64,000 nt of DNA from Paucibacter sp. KBW04 (lineage in GTDB: Bacteria > Pseudomonadota > Gammaproteobacteria > Burkholderiales > Burkholderiaceae_C). Below the pieces are notes generated by a model. The model had not been told where the DNA came from. It made no database searches and was given only the letters and a program-made list of their open reading frames with translations. Below, piece by piece: positions 44,888 to 52,714 of this stretch. Each line of letters opens with the position of its first letter. The stretch's first letter is position 1. The position numbers and the translations under genes were made by a program. Location of the stretch: the NCBI RefSeq assembly GCF_003852425.1, contig NZ_QAJN01000016.1:62001-126000 (forward strand), read 5' to 3'.

Positions 44888-45811
44888 ATGAACTTCCAGC
44901 AACTCCGCATCATCCGCGAAGCAGTGCAACAAAACTTCAATCTGACCGAGGTGGCGGCCGCGCTGTTCACCTCGCAGTCCGGCGTCAGCAAGCACATCAA
45001 AGACCTGGAAGACGAGTTGGGCGTGGAGCTATTTGTGCGCCGGGGCAAGCGCCTGCTGGGCCTGACGGCGCCGGGCAAGGAGTTGGCGGTGATCGTCGAG
45101 CGCATGCTGCTGGATGCGCGCAATATCAAACGCCTGGCCGATCAGTTTGCCGATGCCGAGCAAGGCCAGCTGACCATCGCCACCACCCACACGCAGGCCC
45201 GCTACGCCCTGCCGCAGATCGTGGCGCGCTTCAAGGCCGCTTTTCCTCGCGTGCATCTGGTTTTGCATCAGGCCAATCCGGCGGAGATCGTCACCTTGCT
45301 GCAATCCGGCGAGGCCGATATTGGCATAGCCACCGAGGCCCTGGATCGCGACCCGGCCTTTGTGACCTTTCCGTTTTACGAATGGCATCACGCCGTGGTC
45401 GTGCCCCAAGCTCATCCATTGAGCCAGCTGAGTACGCTCACGCTCGAAGCCCTGGCCGAGCACCCACTGATCACCTATCACCAAGGTTACACGGGCCGCG
45501 CCCGCATCGACGCCACCTTCGCCTCGGCCGGCCTGGCGCCCGATATCGTCATGTCTGCCCTGGATGCGGACGTGATCAAAACCTATGTGCAGGTCGGCCT
45601 AGGCGTGGGCATTGTGGCCAGCATGGCCTTCGAGCCCCTGCGTGACCCAGGCCTGCAATTGCTGGACGCCTCCCATCTCTTCAAGGCCAACACCACCCGC
45701 ATCGCGCTCAAGCGCGGCCACTATCTGCGCGGCTTTGCCTATCGCTTCTTGCAGGAATGCGCGACCGGGCTGGACGAAGAAACCGTGCGCGCGGCCATGG
45801 CTGTGGAGTAA
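44888..45811 (+). CDS. cysB: CysB-like LysR-family regulator
   Basis: 307-residue LysR regulator. The N-terminal HTH (MNFQQLRIIREAVQQNFNLTEVAAALFTSQSGVSKHIKDLEDELGVELFVRRGKRLLGLT) has the CysB-specific pattern. The effector domain (TIATTHTQARYALP, YHQGYTGRARID) matches the O-acetylserine-binding family. It is expected to activate the adjacent sbp-cysTWA operon under sulfur limitation. ATG 44888 directly follows a paired palindromic repeat, leaving a short leader. Placement next to the transporter supports the assignment. Confidence 0.93.
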   Translation: MNFQQLRIIREAVQQNFNLTEVAAALFTSQSGVSKHIKDLEDELGVELFVRRGKRLLGLTAPGKELAVIVERMLLDARNIKRLADQFADAEQGQLTIATTHTQARYALPQIVARFKAAFPRVHLVLHQANPAEIVTLLQSGEADIGIATEALDRDPAFVTFPFYEWHHAVVVPQAHPLSQLSTLTLEALAEHPLITYHQGYTGRARIDATFASAGLAPDIVMSALDADVIKTYVQVGLGVGIVASMAFEPLRDPGLQLLDASHLFKANTTRIALKRGHYLRGFAYRFLQECATGLDEETVRAAMAVE

Positions 45812-45871
45812 GGCAATCCCCGGTGCCGGGGCTGACATGGCCCCGTCACGAAGGCTGGCTAGATTCGTCAC

Positions 45872-46735
45872 ATGCCCCGACGAGCGCCAGCCCTTTTTTC
45901 ATTCCTCCGCTTCACCAGCCTTTGCGCCCTGCTGCTGCTTCTGAGCGCCTGCTCGCCCCGCCTGCTGCTGGTGCGCGGCGTGGCGGACGAGCTGGCAGCC
46001 CAGGGCCAGGCCGCCAACGCCGAGACCGATCTGGGTCTGGCCAAGGACGCCAGCGCTTTTTACCTCAAGCTGTCCGAAGCTCTGCTGCGCCAGGACCCCG
46101 GCAACGCCAAGCTGGCAGAGAGCGTGGCGGCGGGCTTCACCCAGTACGCCTACGCCTTCTTGGCTTTTGAGGCCGACAAGATCGAGTCGCGTGATGCCCG
46201 CGCCGCGCAGGCTCTGCGCGAGCGAGCGGCCCGCATGTATCTGCGCGCCCGCGACCACGCCTTGCGCGCCCTGCCAGCTCAGCCTCTAGACCTGAAGCCC
46301 GAACAGGCCGGCCTCGCCTACTGGGCCGCGGCGGCCTGGGGCGGCCACATCTCACTTTCCAAAGACTCGCCCGAGGCCGTGGCTGATTTGCCTCGCGCGA
46401 TCGCGTGGGCGAGCCAGGCCCATGCCTTGCAGCCCGAGTTTGGCGCAGGCAGCCTGGCCAGTTTGATGGGCACGTTTGAGCTGGCCCGGCCTGGCGGCAG
46501 CCAAGCTCACGCGCAGCGTTATTTCGATCAAGCCATCACCTTCGGCCAGAGCACCCAAGCCGGACCTTTGCTGGCCAAGGCCGAGGGCATCGCTCAAGCG
46601 ACGCAAGACAAGGCCGCCTTCATCGCCTTGCTGCAAGCCGCCCTGAGCACGGCCCAAGCCCACCCCAATCTCGCCAATGAGTTGATGCGAGAACGCGCGC
46701 TCTGGCTGCTGGGCCAGGCCGACGATTTGTTTTGA
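45872..46735 (+). CDS. TRAP-associated TatT-like lipoprotein
   Basis: 287 residues. The signal ends at LLSACSP (lipoprotein). A helical-repeat body follows with ELAAQGQAANAETDLGLAKDASAFYLKLSEALL and LAYWAAAAWGGHISLSKD, as in TatT (TPR-like) proteins that accompany TRAP transporters. In Treponema, TatT binds the TRAP substrate-binding protein. It directly precedes dctP and the fused permease (22 bp to dctP), so it likely helps deliver the TRAP substrate in the periplasm. Confidence 0.88.
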   Translation: MPRRAPALFSFLRFTSLCALLLLLSACSPRLLLVRGVADELAAQGQAANAETDLGLAKDASAFYLKLSEALLRQDPGNAKLAESVAAGFTQYAYAFLAFEADKIESRDARAAQALRERAARMYLRARDHALRALPAQPLDLKPEQAGLAYWAAAAWGGHISLSKDSPEAVADLPRAIAWASQAHALQPEFGAGSLASLMGTFELARPGGSQAHAQRYFDQAITFGQSTQAGPLLAKAEGIAQATQDKAAFIALLQAALSTAQAHPNLANELMRERALWLLGQADDLF

Positions 46736-46757
46736 GAGCCCAAGAAAGCCCTAGCCC

Positions 46758-47774
46758 ATGCGTCGTACTTTTGCCGCCCTCTTCCTCGCCACGTGCAGCA
46801 CGCTGGCCGCTCAGGCCCAAACGCCCAAGCCCCTGCGCATCGCCAGCCTGGTGCCCAAGAACTCGCTCTATCACCGCCAGCTGATGGAGATCGGCGAAGC
46901 CTGGGCCAAGGCACAGGAAGCCCAGGGGGGCGCCAAACCCAAATACCTGATCTACCCCGACGGCAGCCAGGGCGGCGAGGCCGAGATGGCGCGGCGCATG
47001 CGCATCGGGCAGTTGCAAGGCGCGCTGCTCTCCGTCGTGGGCCTGCGCGAGATCGAACCCACGGTGGCGGCCTTGCAGAACTTGCCCCTGCTCTTCCGCA
47101 GCTGGGAGGAGCTGGACTATGTGCGCGAGAAGATGCGGCCGGCGATGGAGAAGAAATTCCTAGACAAGGGCTTTGTCGTGCTGGCCTGGGGCGATGCGGG
47201 CTGGGTGCGCTTTTTCTCCAAGAGCCCGGCCACCCGGCCGGAGGACTATAAAAAGATGAAGTTCTTCGCCTGGGGCGCGGAGTCTGAGCAGCAAGACATC
47301 ATGAAAAGCCTGGGCTACACGCCCATCCCGCTGGAGACGGCCGACATCCTGCCCTCCATCCAGACCGGCATGATCAATGTCGTGCCCGCCACGCCCTACT
47401 TCGCCCTGGCCAGCCAGGTCTATATGACGGCGCCAAACATGCTGGAGATCAACTGGGCCCCCATCGTCGGTGCCCTGGTGATCACCAAAAAGAGCTGGGA
47501 CGAAATGGCGCCTGCCGTGCAAGAGCAGCTGCGCGCGGCCAGCGACAAGGCGGGGGTACAGATCCGCGCCAAGGCCAGGCAAGAGGTGGATGAGGCGGTG
47601 GAGGCGATGAAGAAACGCGGCCTGGTCATCAACAAGCCCTCGCCCGCCGAGATGAAGGAGTGGACCGAGCTGGCCGAAAAACTCTACCCCCGCATCCGCG
47701 GCGTGATGGTGCCGGCCGAGACCTTTGATGAGGTCTTTGTGCATGTAAAAGCTTACCGCGCAAGCAAGAAGTAA
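46758..47774 (+). CDS. dctP: TRAP transporter substrate-binding protein DctP
   Basis: 338 residues. Signal peptide (LFLATCSTLAAQAQ), then a DctP fold with RIASLVPKNSLYHRQLMEIGEAW, YPDGSQGGEAEMARRMRIGQLQGALLS and KKMKFFAWGAES. The two-domain binding protein would capture an organic acid. The ligand-binding Arg cannot be fixed by eye, and the substrate is unknown. The stop codon abuts the GTG of the permease gene. Confidence 0.92.
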   Translation: MRRTFAALFLATCSTLAAQAQTPKPLRIASLVPKNSLYHRQLMEIGEAWAKAQEAQGGAKPKYLIYPDGSQGGEAEMARRMRIGQLQGALLSVVGLREIEPTVAALQNLPLLFRSWEELDYVREKMRPAMEKKFLDKGFVVLAWGDAGWVRFFSKSPATRPEDYKKMKFFAWGAESEQQDIMKSLGYTPIPLETADILPSIQTGMINVVPATPYFALASQVYMTAPNMLEINWAPIVGALVITKKSWDEMAPAVQEQLRAASDKAGVQIRAKARQEVDEAVEAMKKRGLVINKPSPAEMKEWTELAEKLYPRIRGVMVPAETFDEVFVHVKAYRASKK

Positions 47775-49580
47775 GTGGGCATCTTGCTGAGGCGACTGCT
47801 GCGTTTTGACGAGGCCCTGGCCGGCCTGGCCCTGGCCCTGATGGCGCTGATCCCCTTGCTGGAGATTGCCGCCCGGCCGCTCTTGGGCCGCGGCATCGAG
47901 AACGCGCCGGTGCTGGTCCAGCATCTGGGCCTGGTGCTGGCCATGCTGGGCGCGGTGGCGGCCGAGCGCAACGGCCACCTGAGCACCTTGGCCGGCGGCA
48001 GCCAACTCACAGGCCATGCGGGTCGGCGCTTGTTTGCCGAGGGCAGCGCGGCAACCGTCTGCGGCATGCTGGCCGAGGCCAGCTGGCGCTTTGTGGCCAG
48101 CGAGATGCAGGTCAGCCACGCTCTGGCCTATGGTGTCCCGGCCTGGTGGCTGCAGCTGGTGATGCCGCTGGGCTTTGCCCTGCTGGGGCTCAAGCTGGGG
48201 GCGCGTTGCTTTAGCGAGACCATCGCACTCAAGTGGGCGGCCGCCCTGCTCTTCCCGCTCCTGGGCCTCATGCTGGCCCGCAGCTTCGAGGGTCAGGTCT
48301 TGCCTCTGTGGCCGGCCGCACTCTGGCTGCTGGCCATGCTCTTGCTGGGCTCACCGATTTTTGCCGTGCTGGGCGGCCTGGCTCTGGCCTTGTTTTGGCA
48401 GGACGGCGCCCCTTTGGCCTCGGTCCCACTCTCGCATTACCAAATCACCGTCAACCCCTCCCTGCCCGCCTTGCCGCTGTTCACCCTGGCCGGCTTGCTG
48501 TTGGCACGCAGTGGTGCAGCGCAGCGCTTGGGCGAAGTCTTTCTGGCTTTGTTCGGGGCGGGCGTGGGTGGCACGGTCGCCGCCTCGGCCGTGCTTTGCT
48601 CCTTGTTCACCGCCTTCACGGGGGGCAGCGGGGTGACGATTCTGGCCCTGGGCGGCCTGCTACTTCCGCTGCTGCGCAAGGCCGGCTTCCCAGAGCAGCG
48701 CGGCATCAGCCTGGTGACCAGCGCCAGCGCCCTGGGTGTCTTGCTGGCGCCCTCGGTGCCGCTGATCATGTACGCCATCATCGCCCGCGTGCCCATCAAC
48801 ACCATGTTTCTGGCCGGCTTGCTGCCTGCGGTGGTGATGGTGATTTGCTTGTTGGTGTTCGGCGGCTATTTGCGGCGCGGCGGCATAACTACACAACCAA
48901 GCGTCACTCGCCAGGCTCTGGGCAAGACGGTTTGGGCCGCCAAATGGGAGTTGCTGGCCCCGGTGGTGGCCGTAGGCTCCCTGCTCAGCGGCCTGGCCAC
49001 GCCGACCGAGAGTGCGGCCTTGACGGCCATCTACGCGGTGCTGACGCAATCACTGGCCCACCGCGAACTGAGTTGGCGCAAGCTGGGCGCTACCCTGTCG
49101 GACTGCGCGCAAATCATCGGCGGGGTGATGCTGATCCTGGGCATGGCGCTGGGCTTGAGCAACTATCTGGTCGATGCCGGCATCCCGGACGCGGCGATTG
49201 AATGGGTGCAGGGCGCGATCCCGAACAAATTCGTCTTCCTCTTGGCCCTCTGCGCTGTTCTATTCGTGGCCGGCGCCTTGATGGAAATTTACGCCGCCCT
49301 GGTGGTGCTGGTGCCCTTGCTGCTGCCGGTGGCGCTGAGCTATGGCATCGACCCGATGCACTTCGGCATCATCTTTCTGGCGGCGATGGAGATGGGCTTT
49401 TTATGCCCGCCGGCCGGCATGAATATCTACTTCGCCTCGGCCATGTTCGGCAAGCCGCTGCGCTATGTGGCGGCCTCGGTACTGCCGGCCCTGCTGGCCA
49501 TCTTCATCGGCACGCTGCTGATTGCGGCTGTGCCGATCTTGGCGACCGGGTTGCCCACCTTGTTTGCCGCGGGTCACTGA
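47775..49580 (+). CDS. Fused TRAP transporter permease DctQM
   Basis: 601-residue inner-membrane protein. Residues about 1-165 resemble the small four-helix DctQ subunit, and about 170-601 are the large DctM ion-coupled carrier (FTGGSGVTILALGGLLLPLLRKAGFPEQRG, TPTESAALTAIYAV). Separate DctQ and DctM genes are more common, so this is a fusion. It starts at GTG 47775 immediately after the dctP stop with a weak ribosome site, suggesting coupled translation. Substrate unknown. Confidence 0.92.
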   Translation: MGILLRRLLRFDEALAGLALALMALIPLLEIAARPLLGRGIENAPVLVQHLGLVLAMLGAVAAERNGHLSTLAGGSQLTGHAGRRLFAEGSAATVCGMLAEASWRFVASEMQVSHALAYGVPAWWLQLVMPLGFALLGLKLGARCFSETIALKWAAALLFPLLGLMLARSFEGQVLPLWPAALWLLAMLLLGSPIFAVLGGLALALFWQDGAPLASVPLSHYQITVNPSLPALPLFTLAGLLLARSGAAQRLGEVFLALFGAGVGGTVAASAVLCSLFTAFTGGSGVTILALGGLLLPLLRKAGFPEQRGISLVTSASALGVLLAPSVPLIMYAIIARVPINTMFLAGLLPAVVMVICLLVFGGYLRRGGITTQPSVTRQALGKTVWAAKWELLAPVVAVGSLLSGLATPTESAALTAIYAVLTQSLAHRELSWRKLGATLSDCAQIIGGVMLILGMALGLSNYLVDAGIPDAAIEWVQGAIPNKFVFLLALCAVLFVAGALMEIYAALVVLVPLLLPVALSYGIDPMHFGIIFLAAMEMGFLCPPAGMNIYFASAMFGKPLRYVAASVLPALLAIFIGTLLIAAVPILATGLPTLFAAGH

Positions 49581-49907
49581 TCAAGCGCTGGCCTGCACAT
49601 AGGCCAGCGCCGCCTGCGCCAAGGCATTGAATCCGGTGTTTGAGCCCACAGCAGGCACGGCCACCCACTCTTTCATGGGCCGAGCTTTGCCGGAGGGGTC
49701 CCACAACTGCGCGCCCGGCAAGGCCAGGGCTTTGGCGTGAGCCGGCCCATTCAGCTTGAAGACCACGGCCTGCAAATGCTGGGCCACAAAAGCCTTGCCA
49801 TGAATCTTCAGGCAGGGCTTGCCGAACATCTGGCTGGCGCTGACACCTTCGTTCGTCAGCAAGGTCTGGCAAAGGGCTTGATAAGCCGCAGCGGCCGCAT
49901 CCTTCAT
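49581..49907 (-). CDS. TfoX/YjbR-like small protein
   Basis: 108-residue cytoplasmic protein with MFGKPCLKIHGKAFVAQ and FKLNGPAHAKALALPGAQLWDP. These resemble the TfoX N-terminal/YjbR fold, in which a metal- or nucleic-acid-binding role is only suspected. ATG 49907 has an excellent AGGAGGGG site, so this start is favoured over an upstream frame. It converges on the TRAP permease gene end-to-end. Assignment to family is tentative. Confidence 0.75.
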   Translation of the reverse strand: MKDAAAAAYQALCQTLLTNEGVSASQMFGKPCLKIHGKAFVAQHLQAVVFKLNGPAHAKALALPGAQLWDPSGKARPMKEWVAVPAVGSNTGFNALAQAALAYVQASA

Positions 49908-49957
49908 ATTCACCCCTCCTGGCAACGCCCATTGAGTCAAGCGAGTCTACACAGCGT

Positions 49958-50057
49958 GTAGGTCGGGTTAGCCGATTCGGCGTAACCCGACAAGGCAAAG
50001 CACTGATGAACTTCTGAGCCCATGTGTCGGGTTACGCTGAGCTAACCCGAACTACGG
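49958..50057. repeat. Paired palindromic repeat, copy D
   Basis: The left unit (49958-49992) reads GTAGGTCGGGTTAGCCGATT then CGGCGTAACCCGACA. The right unit (50025-50057) reads TGTCGGGTTACGCTGAGCTA then ACCCGAACTACGG. It is located just upstream of the TfoX-like gene. The right unit overlaps the last codons of the small DUF7661-like gene on the minus strand and supplies its stop codon. Confidence 0.88.
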
Positions 50058-50298
50058 CGACTTCATGCAGAACTTCGGCCAGATAAGGCCCCAGCTCATC
50101 GGCGGCGATGAAGTCCGGGATGCTGAAGTCGGCCGGCTGCTGCGCGCCGTCCTGCGCCTGCAGCACGGCCTGCCAATGCGAGCCCACCCGCTCCACCAAG
50201 ACCTGCTGGCTGCCGAGCTGAAAGCGGTAGCTGCCGCTGGCACGCCGCCAGGGTCGGAACAGCCAGCTCACAGCCACCGCCACACCCGCAGCAACCAC
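50032..50298 (-). CDS. DUF7661-like small membrane protein
   Basis: 88 residues from GTG 50298. An N-terminal hydrophobic helix (VAAGVAVAVSWLF) precedes a domain with YRFQLGSQQVLVERVGSHW and DFSIPDFIAADELGPYLAEVLHE, which matches the IPDFIxxDEL..YL..xxHE pattern of DUF7661. Function unknown. The C-terminal tail (about VRVSSA) and stop codon come from palindromic repeat copy D. The true start is unclear: no ribosome site precedes the GTG, and a 29-codon frame from ATG 50357 overlaps it by 31 nt in another frame, so a frameshift or coupled start is possible. Confidence 0.6.
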   Translation of the reverse strand: MVAAGVAVAVSWLFRPWRRASGSYRFQLGSQQVLVERVGSHWQAVLQAQDGAQQPADFSIPDFIAADELGPYLAEVLHEVAVVRVSSA

Positions 50299-50357
50299 AG
50301 GGGCACATGCCTGGCAGGCGCGGGGGTGTAGGTCTGGCGGTAGATGGAAGAAGGCAT
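50268..50357 (-). CDS. 29-residue ORF downstream of a LexA-type promoter
   Basis: Frame from ATG 50357 encoding 29 residues that end in an aromatic, amphipathic HVPLWLLRVWRWL. It lies about 60 nt downstream of the predicted start of an SOS-type promoter (50410-50452) and overlaps the DUF7661-like gene. Either it is a small LexA-controlled membrane peptide (E. coli TisB is also 29 residues and SOS-controlled), or it is the true N-terminus of the DUF7661 protein interrupted by a frameshift. There is no strong Shine-Dalgarno site. Low confidence as an independent gene. Confidence 0.35.
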   Translation of the reverse strand: MPSSIYRQTYTPAPARHVPLWLLRVWRWL

Positions 50358-50409
50358 GATGAGCGTGCTTTCAAAAAATGAACAAGACAAACAACTGTAC
50401 AAAAAACCA

Positions 50410-50452
50410 CTGTTTATTCGTACAGCATATCCATTCAAGAATCGCTTGCCAA
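50410..50452 (-). promoter_or_regulatory. SOS-type promoter with LexA box
   Basis: On the minus strand, -35 TTGGCA (50447-50452) and -10 TATGCT (50424-50429) are separated by 17 nt. A perfect LexA-pattern box, CTGT-N8-ACAG (CTGTACGAATAAACAG, 50410-50425), overlaps the -10. LexA bound here would block the promoter. It reads toward the 29-codon ORF and the DUF7661-like gene. The box is symmetrical, but no good promoter was found on the plus strand around it. Confidence 0.6.
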
Positions 50453-50569
50453 GCCCTCTTGCGCTCCTCTGTGCCGAACTGGCCACGGCAGAAGGAATAA
50501 GCTCAGCAATATTCCTGCCTTCCCTGTGAGCCCCGCCCGGGCTAGGCTGGCCGATCTGTTGGAGATTTG

Positions 50570-52159
50570 ATGAAAACGACTTTGAACACCCGCCGCCTGC
50601 AGCGGCTCGCCTGCGCCGCCCTGCTGGCCAGCGCTGCGGCCGCCTCGGCCCAAACCCTGCGCTGGGCCTCCAGCGGCGATCCGCTGACCCTGGACCCCTA
50701 CTCCCAGAACGAGACCCTGACCAATGTGGTCAATGCCCAGGTCTATGAGTTCCTGGTGGCACGCGACAAAAAACTCAATCTGGTGCCTCTGCTGGCCACC
50801 GAGTGGAAGCAGAACGGCCCGCTGAAATGGACCTTCAAGCTGCGCCCCGGAGTCAAGTTCCATGACGGCCGCCCCTTCACCGCCGAGGACGTGGTGTTCT
50901 CGCTGGAACGGGCCCAGCAGCCCAGCTCGCAGATCGCCATGTATGCCAATGCCCTGGGCAAGGCGCGCGCCGTGGACAAGCTGACGGTGGAGTTCAACCT
51001 GGCCCAAGTCAACCCCATCTTTTTGCAGCACCTCAACACGCTCTACATCATGAGCAAGGGTTGGGCCGAGGCCAACAAGGCCACCAAGACCCAAGACTTC
51101 GCCAACAAGGAAGAAAGCTACGCCGCCTTCAATGCCAATGGCACCGGCCCCTTCCAACTGGTGAGCCGCGCGCCGGACAGCAAGACCGTGTTCAAGCGCA
51201 ACCCCAATTACTGGGGCCAGATCGAGGGCAATTTGCAAGAGGTGGTCTACACCCCGATCAAGAGCGATGCCACTCGCACCGCCGCCCTGGTCTCGGGCGA
51301 GGTGGACTTTGTGCTGGACCCCTCGCCACGCGATATCGACAAGCTCGCCGCCACGCCCGGCGTCAAGATCGTCAACGGCCCCGAGAACCGCGTCATCTTC
51401 CTGGGCCTGGACCAGGGCCGCAATGAGTTGCAGGGCAGCAATATCAAGGGCAAGAACCCTTTCAAAGATGTGCGGGTGCGGCGCGCCCTCTACCAGGCCA
51501 TCGATATCGAGACCATCAAGACCAAGCTGATGAACGGCCAATCGGCCCCCACCGGCGCCGTCGTGCCCTCACCGCTGGGTTCCTTCAACGACCCCGCCAT
51601 CGAAGCCCGCCTGCCCTACGACGTGGCTGCCGCCAAGAAGCTGCTGGCCGAGGCCGGTTACCCGGCGGGCTTTGAGTTCACGCTCGATTGCCCCAATAAC
51701 CGCTACGTCAACGACGAGCGCATCTGCATCACCCTGGCCTCGCAATGGGCCAAGATTGGGCTGAAGACCCGGGTCAACGCCCAGCCCAAGGCCATCTTCT
51801 TCAACAAGGTAGAGAAGCTGGACACCAATGCCTATTTGTTTGGCTGGGGCGGCTCCATCACCGACCCGGAAAGCATTTTTACCTCGCATTACCGCAACCG
51901 AGGCGAGAAGGGTGTGGGCGAGTACAACCGTGGCAATTTCAAGGACGACGAGCTGGACGCCATCGTCGCCGCCAGCAGCAAGGAAGCCGACCCGGTCAAG
52001 CGTGAGGCCTTGATCCGCCAGGCCTTCAAACGCCAGGCCGAGCAGATCCACTACATCCCCCTGCACCGCCAGTTCATCCCCTGGGCCGCGCGCAGCAATG
52101 TGAGCGTCGTGCACCGGCCGGATAATTGGTTAGAGTGGCGCTGGATCACGGTCAAGTAA
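50570..52159 (+). CDS. Peptide/dipeptide ABC transporter substrate-binding protein
   Basis: 529 residues. A signal peptide (ALLASAAAASAQT) precedes an SBP family 5 (DppA/OppA-like) fold: LTLDPYSQNETLTNVVNAQVYE, WTFKLRPGVKFHDGRPFTAEDVVFS, and NPFKDVRVRRALYQAIDIETI near the hinge. ATG 50570 has GGAG 6 nt upstream. No permease or ATPase genes are adjacent, so it must work with a transporter encoded elsewhere. A palindromic GC hairpin follows the stop directly. Confidence 0.93.
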   Translation: MKTTLNTRRLQRLACAALLASAAAASAQTLRWASSGDPLTLDPYSQNETLTNVVNAQVYEFLVARDKKLNLVPLLATEWKQNGPLKWTFKLRPGVKFHDGRPFTAEDVVFSLERAQQPSSQIAMYANALGKARAVDKLTVEFNLAQVNPIFLQHLNTLYIMSKGWAEANKATKTQDFANKEESYAAFNANGTGPFQLVSRAPDSKTVFKRNPNYWGQIEGNLQEVVYTPIKSDATRTAALVSGEVDFVLDPSPRDIDKLAATPGVKIVNGPENRVIFLGLDQGRNELQGSNIKGKNPFKDVRVRRALYQAIDIETIKTKLMNGQSAPTGAVVPSPLGSFNDPAIEARLPYDVAAAKKLLAEAGYPAGFEFTLDCPNNRYVNDERICITLASQWAKIGLKTRVNAQPKAIFFNKVEKLDTNAYLFGWGGSITDPESIFTSHYRNRGEKGVGEYNRGNFKDDELDAIVAASSKEADPVKREALIRQAFKRQAEQIHYIPLHRQFIPWAARSNVSVVHRPDNWLEWRWITVK

Positions 52160-52225
52160 GGCGGGTCAAGACCCGCCATATCCTCATCTAGCAAGGATGA
52201 AGGCGGGTCGTGACCCAAGCTACGA
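52160..52225. repeat. Variant palindromic repeat doublet, copy E
   Basis: GGCGGGTC-aa-GACCCGCC (52160-52177) begins right after the stop codon, and GGCGGGTC..GACCC then AAGCTACG follows at 52203-52225. It lacks the central GTTA..TAAC of copies A-D but shares the GGGT/ACCC core and the CCCAAGCTACG tail with copy A. It probably belongs to a related repeat family and may end the upstream transcript. Confidence 0.6.
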
Positions 52226-52248
52226 AACGACCTGAGAGACAAGATTCG

Positions 52249-52641
52249 ATGGATGTCGTCAAACCTCGCCAAAACAGACCTTATCCCTTCACTTGGACGC
52301 TGCGCACGATTCAAATGCTAGGGGCGCTATTGGCTGCTTCAGGCTTGGCTGTGGCGATCAACTTGTTCCGCATGATCGAAGCCGAGATGGCGAGCCACGC
52401 CGCCTCGGCCCTAGGCTTGGGCTTTCTTGGCATGGTGCTGCCCCTGCTGGGTTTGTCGGCCCCGCTGCTACTCCCAAGCACCGCCCTGTTTTGCTTTGCG
52501 TCCATGCGCCAGCGCTTCCGCGTCGTGCGCTACTGGTTCCTGCTGTGGTGCGTCAACCTGGGCCTGTCTGCCCTCTTTCTGAGCGTGCTCGCCCTGTTTC
52601 TTTGGGCTTTCTTGACCGTCCCGAAGATCCCGGCCTCGTGA
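52249..52641 (+). CDS. Hypothetical small integral membrane protein
   Basis: 130 residues, not recognised. Three strong hydrophobic segments (about 22-45, 55-85 and 95-125), with short charged loops such as ASMRQRFRVVR. Most likely an inner-membrane protein. ATG 52249 has GAGAGACAAGA upstream. It sits between the peptide-binding protein and cytochrome b561, same strand, but nothing indicates a shared function. Confidence 0.7.
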   Translation: MDVVKPRQNRPYPFTWTLRTIQMLGALLAASGLAVAINLFRMIEAEMASHAASALGLGFLGMVLPLLGLSAPLLLPSTALFCFASMRQRFRVVRYWFLLWCVNLGLSALFLSVLALFLWAFLTVPKIPAS

Positions 52642-52714
52642 GCGAAAGCAAGCCTTGTTTTAGAGGCCTTAGCTTTACAAGCCAGCAACACGCCCGGCTT
52701 ATGCTTTGCTCATC

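Noticed and set aside
45816-45830. CCCCGG-TG-CCGGGG hairpin after the cysB gene as terminator
   Set aside because: No T tract follows, so a rho-independent terminator cannot be supported.
50344-50529. Plus-strand 61-codon frame before the peptide-binding protein
   Set aside because: Runs through the predicted LexA promoter of the other strand and has no protein-like features.
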